A stretch of DNA of 9,661 nucleotides from a bacterium. GTDB lineage: Bacteria > Electryoneota > RPQS01. The notes under the pieces were generated by a model. The model worked only from the letters and a program-made list of their open reading frames with translations. It was not told the origin of the DNA and made no database searches. Made by a program: the position numbers and the translations under genes. The stretch is taken from assembly GCA_028711875.1 (NCBI GenBank), contig JAQTRJ010000056.1, forward strand, positions 1-9,661. Direction: 5' to 3'. Below, in pieces: positions 5,851 through 9,661 of the stretch (positions within the stretch are counted from its first letter, which is position 1; every line of letters begins with the position of its first letter).

Positions 5851-6729
5851 ATGAAAATACGCCACTTTCTTCTCGCGCTTCTATGCGCCGGATTGCTGTT
5901 CGGTGTCATGGGCTGTGATGAATCCACCGAGCAGGAATATCGGGAACAGATCGTTCTGCAAGGCTATCTGTTCATCCATCAGCCCATGTCCATCCGGCTG
6001 TCACATACGCTGCCGTTCGACGCGTTCTACGATCCCAGCGCCGCGAACGTCTCCGGCGCCGACGTGACGATCTGGTCATTTGACGGATCCGAGACGCGTG
6101 AATATTCTTTGGCCGAGGACACGCTGGCTCCCGGAATTTATCGCGTGCAGGAGTCGGGAGTGGACGACACCGTGCGAACGGGATCGGTCTACTCCATTCG
6201 CGTCGAGTCGGGCGGCTCCGTTCTCACGGCCGAGTCCGGCCCGGCCGCTCCGCCGATCTGGCTCCAGAGCGTCTATTACGGAGAGCGGCAGTTGGAGGAT
6301 TACCGGGACACGGTGGCCGTGGACACTCTGGAATTCGGCGGCCATACGGAGTATGGCGAACCGTACCTGATCTTCTTCTGGAATCACGATGAGCGACGGG
6401 AGGCCAGCAACATCGTGGTGCAGAATCTCGTCCCCAACTGGTACGACAACGAAGTCGAATCCGTGGTCAAGAACGAATGGCCGATCGCGTTCTGGACGAT
6501 GAAGGAAGGCGATGCGTTCGCCATGCCGTGGCTGGTGGTCGGATTCACGGGGCTGCATCGGGTGACGGTCATGTCCTGCGACGAGAACGCCTACAACTAC
6601 TTCATGACCAACATCCCCGGCGAAGCCTCGAATTATCCGAATTCCAACGTCCGCGGCGGACTGGGATTGTTTACCGCTCTTGACGCGGACACGATTTATT
6701 TCTATCTTAAGGATGACATCGAGGAATAG
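5851..6729 (+). CDS. DUF4249-like lipoprotein, partner of the TonB-dependent receptor
   Basis: A 292-residue lipoprotein. Residues 1-21 are a lipoprotein signal with hydrophobic core and a lipobox ending 'VMGC', so Cys22 would be lipidated. Mature start 'CDESTEQE' is strongly acidic. The following 'IVLQGYLFIHQPMSIRLSHTLPFD' (34-57), 'VSGADVTIW' (67-75) and 'GSVYSIRVESGGSVLTAES' (111-129) match the pattern of DUF4249 proteins: an Ig-like opening strand, a 'V-x-GA-x-V-x-I' strand, then 'Y-x-L-x-V-x-GG-x-x-x-TA'. DUF4249 genes are typically found next to TonB-dependent receptors with a carboxypeptidase-regulatory domain, as here. The gene starts two bases after the receptor stop, with GGAG at 5839-5842, implying coupled translation. 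Role is probably accessory to the receptor (surface ligand capture or lid), by analogy. Family call rests on pattern and context, not a search. Confidence 0.75.
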   Translation: MKIRHFLLALLCAGLLFGVMGCDESTEQEYREQIVLQGYLFIHQPMSIRLSHTLPFDAFYDPSAANVSGADVTIWSFDGSETREYSLAEDTLAPGIYRVQESGVDDTVRTGSVYSIRVESGGSVLTAESGPAAPPIWLQSVYYGERQLEDYRDTVAVDTLEFGGHTEYGEPYLIFFWNHDERREASNIVVQNLVPNWYDNEVESVVKNEWPIAFWTMKEGDAFAMPWLVVGFTGLHRVTVMSCDENAYNYFMTNIPGEASNYPNSNVRGGLGLFTALDADTIYFYLKDDIEE

Positions 6730-6738
6730 GAGCCGGAC

Positions 6739-7290
6739 ATGAATCGCGACGAGGCCTGGACTCTGCTCTGCGAATGGACGCCGTCCGACGCGCTGCGCAA
6801 GCACGCGCTGGCGGTGGAGGCGGCCATGCGGTTTTACGCGCGCAAATTCGCTGAGCCGGAAGACGAGTGGGGAATCGTCGGACTGGTGCACGACTTCGAC
6901 TACGAGCGCTATCCGACCGCCGAGGATCATCCGTTTCGCGGCGTGGATCATCTGCGCTCGCTGGGCGTGCCCGAGTCGTGGGCCGAGGCGATCTTGTCGC
7001 ACGCGAGTTATTCGGGCGTTGAGCCGACCACGCTGATGGCGAAAACGCTGGTCGCCTGCGACGAGCTGACCGGTCTCATCACCGCCGCCACTTACGTGCT
7101 GCCGAGCCGACGGGTGGCCGACCTTAAGCCGTCGTCGGTGCGCAAGCGGATGAAGGAGACCGGATTCGCGCGCAAGGTGAACCGCGAGGACATCGTGCGC
7201 GGGGCCGGGCTGTTGGGAATTTCGCTGGAGGAGCATATCGCCAACGTGGTTCTGGCGATGTGCGCCGAAGCGGACGCGCTGGGATTGTAA
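6739..7290 (+). CDS. HD-domain (HDIG-type) predicted metal-dependent hydrolase
   Basis: A 183-residue cytosolic protein of the HD superfamily, divalent-metal phosphohydrolases usually acting on nucleotides or phosphodiesters. Visible ligands in order: His22 ('KHALAVE'), His51-Asp52 in 'GLVHDFDYERYP', His64 and His71, His88 ('ILSHASY') and Asp108 ('ACDELTGL'). This resembles small stand-alone HD proteins annotated only as predicted hydrolases. No second domain, signal peptide or membrane segment is seen. The ATG is nine bases after the lipoprotein stop, with AGGAG (6728-6732) overlapping that stop, so it is very probably co-transcribed with the receptor pair, though no functional link is evident. 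Substrate is unknown. Confidence 0.85.
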   Translation: MNRDEAWTLLCEWTPSDALRKHALAVEAAMRFYARKFAEPEDEWGIVGLVHDFDYERYPTAEDHPFRGVDHLRSLGVPESWAEAILSHASYSGVEPTTLMAKTLVACDELTGLITAATYVLPSRRVADLKPSSVRKRMKETGFARKVNREDIVRGAGLLGISLEEHIANVVLAMCAEADALGL

Positions 7291-7304
7291 TCGGCGGATC
7301 GGGA

Positions 7305-7330
7305 GCCGGCGAAGCGCAGAGGACGCCGGC
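7305..7330. repeat. 7-bp inverted repeat downstream of the HD gene
   Basis: GCCGGCG (7305-7311) and CGCCGGC (7324-7330) are perfect reverse complements around a 12-base loop, 15 bases past the HD gene stop. Some such pairings are expected by chance in GC-rich DNA. No T-run follows, so it is a weak terminator candidate. Confidence 0.3.
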
Positions 7331-7351
7331 CGCCGCGATTATGCCGCTATA

Positions 7352-7377
7352 GCCGGTTAGAAGACCGACAACGGCGA
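7352..7377 (+). repeat. Dispersed single copy of the repeat seen at 3368-3393
   Basis: These 26 bases match 3368-3393 at 24 of 26 positions (differences at 7358, C to T, and 7361, G to A). They include the full 15-base core GACCGACAACGGCGA (7363-7377) and the preceding GCCGGTYAGRA. Here the element is single, not tandem. Both copies are in intergenic DNA and in the same orientation relative to the genes. Confidence 0.75.
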
Positions 7378-7381
7378 AGAT

Positions 7382-7409
7382 CAGCGGCCTCGCGAAAGCG
7401 GGGCCGCTG
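7382..7409 (+). terminator. Terminator-like hairpin with GAAA tetraloop
   Basis: CAGCGGCCTCGC (7382-7393) pairs with GCGGGGCCGCTG (7398-7409) over 12 bp with a single G-T wobble, closed by a GAAA (GNRA) loop. A weak T-rich tract (TTCGTTGC) follows. Position between the HD gene and the next promoter fits an end point for the receptor operon. The short T-tract makes efficiency uncertain. It starts four bases after the dispersed repeat. Confidence 0.6.
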
Positions 7410-7440
7410 TTCGTTGCATGAGAGTGGACGACGAAATCTG

Positions 7441-7470
7441 TTGACAAATCGTGGAACAGTGCTATATTAT
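7441..7470 (+). promoter_or_regulatory. Near-consensus sigma70-type promoter for the Asp-box protein gene
   Basis: A perfect TTGACA lies at 7441-7446. The -10 could be TATATT at 7463-7468 (spacer 16) or TATTAT at 7465-7470 (spacer 18), within a TATATTATATAA run. Transcription would start near 7475-7478, giving a leader of about 80 bases before the ATG at 7556. The leader contains a short palindrome, CGTTCT-C-AGAACG (7500-7512), and the Shine-Dalgarno AAGGAGG (7542-7548). Confidence 0.7.
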
Positions 7471-7555
7471 ATAAGGAGCCGGCGCGCATCGGGAGCGCAC
7501 GTTCTCAGAACGCGACCACAACACCTTCGCATCGGCCAATCAAGGAGGCACCATC

Positions 7556-9493
7556 ATGCAGAGAACCGTACTGACGTTCATCATCCTCGCGCTGGTCGCG
7601 TGGGGAACGGCTTTCGCCAACACCGATCGTGTGGCGCGCCATCAGGTTCAGGGACCTGTTCTACTCAAAGGCCTTGAAGACACGCCCTACGACGGCATGG
7701 AATTCCCGGCGCGGCCGGTCCGGATGAACCTCGATGATCCGATCGCCCCGATCTACGTCGTTGGCACCACCTGGTATGACAATCAGCACAACGGCACAGC
7801 CGGCAAGCAGCTGGCGGTGGATCGCTACGGCTTTGTACACCACGTCTGGACGCGCGGCGCCAACTCCGGGTCGTCCATCCGGCACGTCTATTACAACGTG
7901 TGGGATCCGTCCCTCATGTCGTTTATGCTGCCCGATCCGAACAATCCCATCGGCACACAGGTGGATCAAGCGCCGCGGGCCGGATTTGTGACCGTGGACG
8001 TGAACGAGCAGGGCTTCGCGTTCCCGGTGTTCCATCAGGGAACCACGAGCGAGATTCACGGGGTAGTCGCCATTGACTATTTGCCCGCTCTCGGAGCCTT
8101 TGCCGCCTTTCAGCCCTGTTCGCTGCTGGTGGGAGATCCTCAGTTGGTCTGGCCGACGTCCGCCGTGGATCGCCACGGGAAGGTGCATGTGACCCTGACG
8201 GAAAGCGAAGGCGCGGGCGCCGAATATTACAGCCGCGGCACGCCGCAGATCGTGGACGAGATCGGCGAAGGCATTACCTGGGATGAATGCCTGGCGTGGG
8301 AGCAGGCCTCGTTCATCACCATAGACGTGGCCGCGTCGCCGGTCAGCGACAAAATCGCGGTGGCCTGGTTGGTGGACCCGGTGGGCGAGCATATCGGCTT
8401 GGACGTGTGGGTCAAAACTTCGGATGACGGCGGAGTGACCTGGAATGCACCGCGCAACATCACCAATTTCCAGCCGCTGGACACGATGTGCGTGCTGAAC
8501 GGCGGCGATCCGTTCGTCTGCAACGGCGACACGATCCGCCCGTGGATTGATCTGTCCGTGCTGATAGACCAGAACGACGTCACCCACGTCGCCTTCACCG
8601 GCTGCGGATTCTTCTGGTGGGACTACGACGGCACGCCGCTCGAGAATCACGGCTACGTGTTCAGCAGTCTCTGGCATTGGGATGACGCCCGCGACCAGTA
8701 CAATTTCGTTCACGACGCGTGGTACAGCCACACGTCGGTCGCGCTGGGTTCCAATAATCTTATGGTCCATCGTCCCAACTTAGCCATAGACACGGTGTCC
8801 GGTTTCCTGTACTGCTCGTTCCACAAGTTCGACAGCGTGCAGGTCAGCGCCAACGGCTATCCGCAGGGCGATATTTGGATTACCGTATCCACCGACGGCG
8901 GCCGCCGCTGGGCCGAGGCCACCAACGTGACCAATACTGACGGCGGCGTGGACACTCCGGCCGGGCAATGTCTGGCCGAGCGCGACGCCACGCTGGCCAA
9001 GTTCGTCACCAACGGTTTTGTTCACATGCAGTATATGCTGGACCTCGATGCCGGCACTTCGATCACGGAGACTCCCGAGGGCGTGCCAACGCAGAACAAC
9101 ATCTACTACATGCCGATTCCGGTGGACTTGATTCCGATATCGCCGCTGGTGGACGAGCGTCCGCTGCGCGCCGACTCGACCGGATTCCCGCCGCTCGCGG
9201 CCGATCGCTGGAGCGCGGAAATCCCGACCGGTTTCCGGCTCTATCCGAACTATCCGAATCCGTTCAACTCGCGGACGAACATTCAGTTCGATCTGCCAAA
9301 CACGGCTGTTGTTGACCTGCGGGTCTTCGATGTGCTCGGGCGGGAAGCGGCGGTGCTGGTGGCGGGCGAGCGGATGCAGGCAGGAACGCATGTTCTATCG
9401 CTGGACGCAGCCAGTCTGCCTTCGGGGCTGTACTTCTATCGGATGGAGGCCGGCGGCCTGACGCAAACGTGCAAGATGGTGCTCATGCGATAA
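7556..9493 (+). CDS. Secreted Asp-box (BNR/sialidase-fold) protein with T9SS type A sorting domain
   Basis: A 645-residue exported protein. Signal peptide about 1-21 (Arg3, hydrophobic stretch, 'AFA' cleavage). The large middle region holds two Asp-box motifs, S-x-D-x-G-x-x-W, at Ser289-Trp296 (SDDGGVTW) and Ser445-Trp452 (STDGGRRW), each after a beta-strand ('LDVWVKT', 'GDIWITV'). Blade-like 'AVDRYGFVHHVWT', 'AVDRHGKVHVTLT' and 'IDQNDVTHVAFTG' segments suggest a propeller of the exo-sialidase fold. I do not see the arginine triad and catalytic tyrosine arranged as in real sialidases, so enzymatic activity is not claimed. Residues ~556-645 form a Por-type sorting domain ('YPNYPNPFNSRTNIQFDLP', 'VFDVLGRE', 'LPSGLYFYRM', 'KMVLMR'). 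The start is fixed by AAGGAGG seven bases ahead of the ATG. It has its own promoter and probably forms a single-gene unit. Confidence 0.87.
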   Translation: MQRTVLTFIILALVAWGTAFANTDRVARHQVQGPVLLKGLEDTPYDGMEFPARPVRMNLDDPIAPIYVVGTTWYDNQHNGTAGKQLAVDRYGFVHHVWTRGANSGSSIRHVYYNVWDPSLMSFMLPDPNNPIGTQVDQAPRAGFVTVDVNEQGFAFPVFHQGTTSEIHGVVAIDYLPALGAFAAFQPCSLLVGDPQLVWPTSAVDRHGKVHVTLTESEGAGAEYYSRGTPQIVDEIGEGITWDECLAWEQASFITIDVAASPVSDKIAVAWLVDPVGEHIGLDVWVKTSDDGGVTWNAPRNITNFQPLDTMCVLNGGDPFVCNGDTIRPWIDLSVLIDQNDVTHVAFTGCGFFWWDYDGTPLENHGYVFSSLWHWDDARDQYNFVHDAWYSHTSVALGSNNLMVHRPNLAIDTVSGFLYCSFHKFDSVQVSANGYPQGDIWITVSTDGGRRWAEATNVTNTDGGVDTPAGQCLAERDATLAKFVTNGFVHMQYMLDLDAGTSITETPEGVPTQNNIYYMPIPVDLIPISPLVDERPLRADSTGFPPLAADRWSAEIPTGFRLYPNYPNPFNSRTNIQFDLPNTAVVDLRVFDVLGREAAVLVAGERMQAGTHVLSLDAASLPSGLYFYRMEAGGLTQTCKMVLMR

Positions 9494-9556
9494 TCCTTCC
9501 GTCATGGGATTGTAACCGAGACGGAGCGCCCGCACTGATCTAGCCCCCGGAATTGG

Positions 9557-9592
9557 TACCACTTTGAAAGTCAGAGCAGAGTGGTATATTAT
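9557..9592 (+). promoter_or_regulatory. Probable transposase promoter overlapping an inverted repeat
   Basis: TTGAAA (9564-9569) and TATTAT (9587-9592) are spaced 17 bases apart, ahead of the OrfA Shine-Dalgarno GGAGGT (9600-9605). TACCACTTTG (9557-9566) and CAGAGTGGTA (9577-9586) form an inverted repeat with one G-T pair that overlaps both hexamers. It could bind OrfA as an autorepressor or form a hairpin in transcripts entering from outside; both are inference. Confidence 0.5.
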
Positions 9593-9609
9593 CCAATCCG
9601 GAGGTGGTT

Positions 9610-9661
9610 ATGGGACGGGTTAAGTACAAGGCGGAGCAGATCATCCCGATGCTTCGGGAAG
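9610..9661 (+). CDS. IS3-family transposase OrfA, N-terminal fragment
   Basis: Only the first 17 codons are present: MGRVKYKAEQIIPMLRE. The 'K-x-Y/F-x-x-E-Q-I-I-x-x-L-R-E' pattern is the standard opening of the helix-turn-helix OrfA of IS3-family elements (IS407/IS2-like groups), which binds the element ends and normally joins OrfB (DDE integrase) by -1 frameshifting. GGAGGT at 9600-9605 sits four bases before the ATG. The gene is cut by the window end, not necessarily truncated in the genome. Subgroup is not certain. Confidence 0.75.
   Translation, partial: MGRVKYKAEQIIPMLRE

Larger units (their letters stand above)
9536..9661 (+). mobile_element. Left end of an IS3-family insertion sequence, cut by the window edge
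   Basis: The OrfA start at 9610 identifies an IS3-family element. Its left terminus probably begins at TGATCTAGCCCCCGG (9536-9550), since IS3-family ends commonly begin with TGA or TG followed by a C-rich stretch. This lies 42 bases after the stop of the Asp-box protein gene, so the element inserted in the intergenic region without breaking that gene. The right end, target duplication and second transposase frame lie outside the window, so the boundary is an estimate. Confidence 0.65.

Noticed and set aside
6076..7236. Minus-strand open frame opposite the lipoprotein and HD genes
   Set aside because: It spans two recognisable sense genes and the junction between them, its product is rich in Arg, His and Gly without recognisable motifs, and no ribosome site is evident.
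7500..7512. CGTTCT-C-AGAACG palindrome as a LexA-type operator
   Set aside because: The half-site order and spacing do not match known LexA boxes, and a 6-bp dyad in an ~80-base leader can occur by chance.
7661..8770. Minus-strand open frame opposite the Asp-box gene
   Set aside because: It is antisense to a protein with clear motifs, has no recognisable domain, and fits the same base-composition artefact.
7556..9493. Calling the Asp-box protein a sialidase
   Set aside because: Asp boxes mark the fold, not the activity, and the catalytic residues are not visible in the expected arrangement.

Overview
The window is a GC-rich stretch of bacterial chromosome, probably from the Fibrobacteres-Chlorobi-Bacteroidetes (FCB) superphylum or an allied candidate phylum. 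Two secreted proteins end in a type IX secretion (T9SS, Por-type) sorting domain carrying the 'PNPFN' motif. A TonB-dependent receptor with a carboxypeptidase-regulatory-like N-terminal domain sits directly before a DUF4249-like lipoprotein, a pairing typical of Bacteroidetes relatives. The 'YPNPFN' form and high GC fit lineages such as Zixibacteria, KSB1 or Marinimicrobia at least as well as classical Bacteroidetes. No rRNA or other taxonomic marker is present, so this stays an inference. All recognised genes are on the + strand.

Layout. (1) 119-2441: an EamA/DMT-type membrane exporter, followed after 13 bases by a T9SS-sorted protein made of seven ~50-residue repeats, probably a seven-bladed beta-propeller. 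(2) 2442-2849: an intergenic stretch with a short purine-rich direct repeat, two strong stem-loops, then an abruptly AT-rich segment holding a good promoter embedded in a 33-bp imperfect palindrome. (3) 2850-3362: a MarR-family regulator. (4) 3363-3601: an intergenic region built almost wholly of repeats, namely five ~25-bp tandem units and two perfect hairpins. (5) 3602-7290: a tightly spaced unit of TonB-dependent receptor, DUF4249-like lipoprotein and HD-domain hydrolase. (6) 7291-7555: a second copy of the dispersed repeat, a terminator-like hairpin with a GAAA loop, and a near-consensus promoter. (7) 7556-9493: a large secreted Asp-box (BNR/sialidase-like fold) protein with a T9SS sorting domain. 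(8) About 9536 to the end: the left end of an IS3-family insertion sequence with the first 17 codons of its OrfA.

How the genes relate. The receptor and lipoprotein probably form one outer-membrane uptake or sensing unit whose substrate cannot be read from sequence. The HD protein is co-transcribed by spacing but has no obvious functional link. The two sorted proteins should be exported to the cell surface or medium by a T9SS encoded elsewhere. The MarR regulator probably controls its own promoter; whether it also controls the receptor operon is open. I see no defence system, CRISPR array, RNA gene or clearly novel multi-gene machine. The most interesting signals are the operator-like palindrome, the ~25-bp repeat family and the seven-repeat secreted protein.
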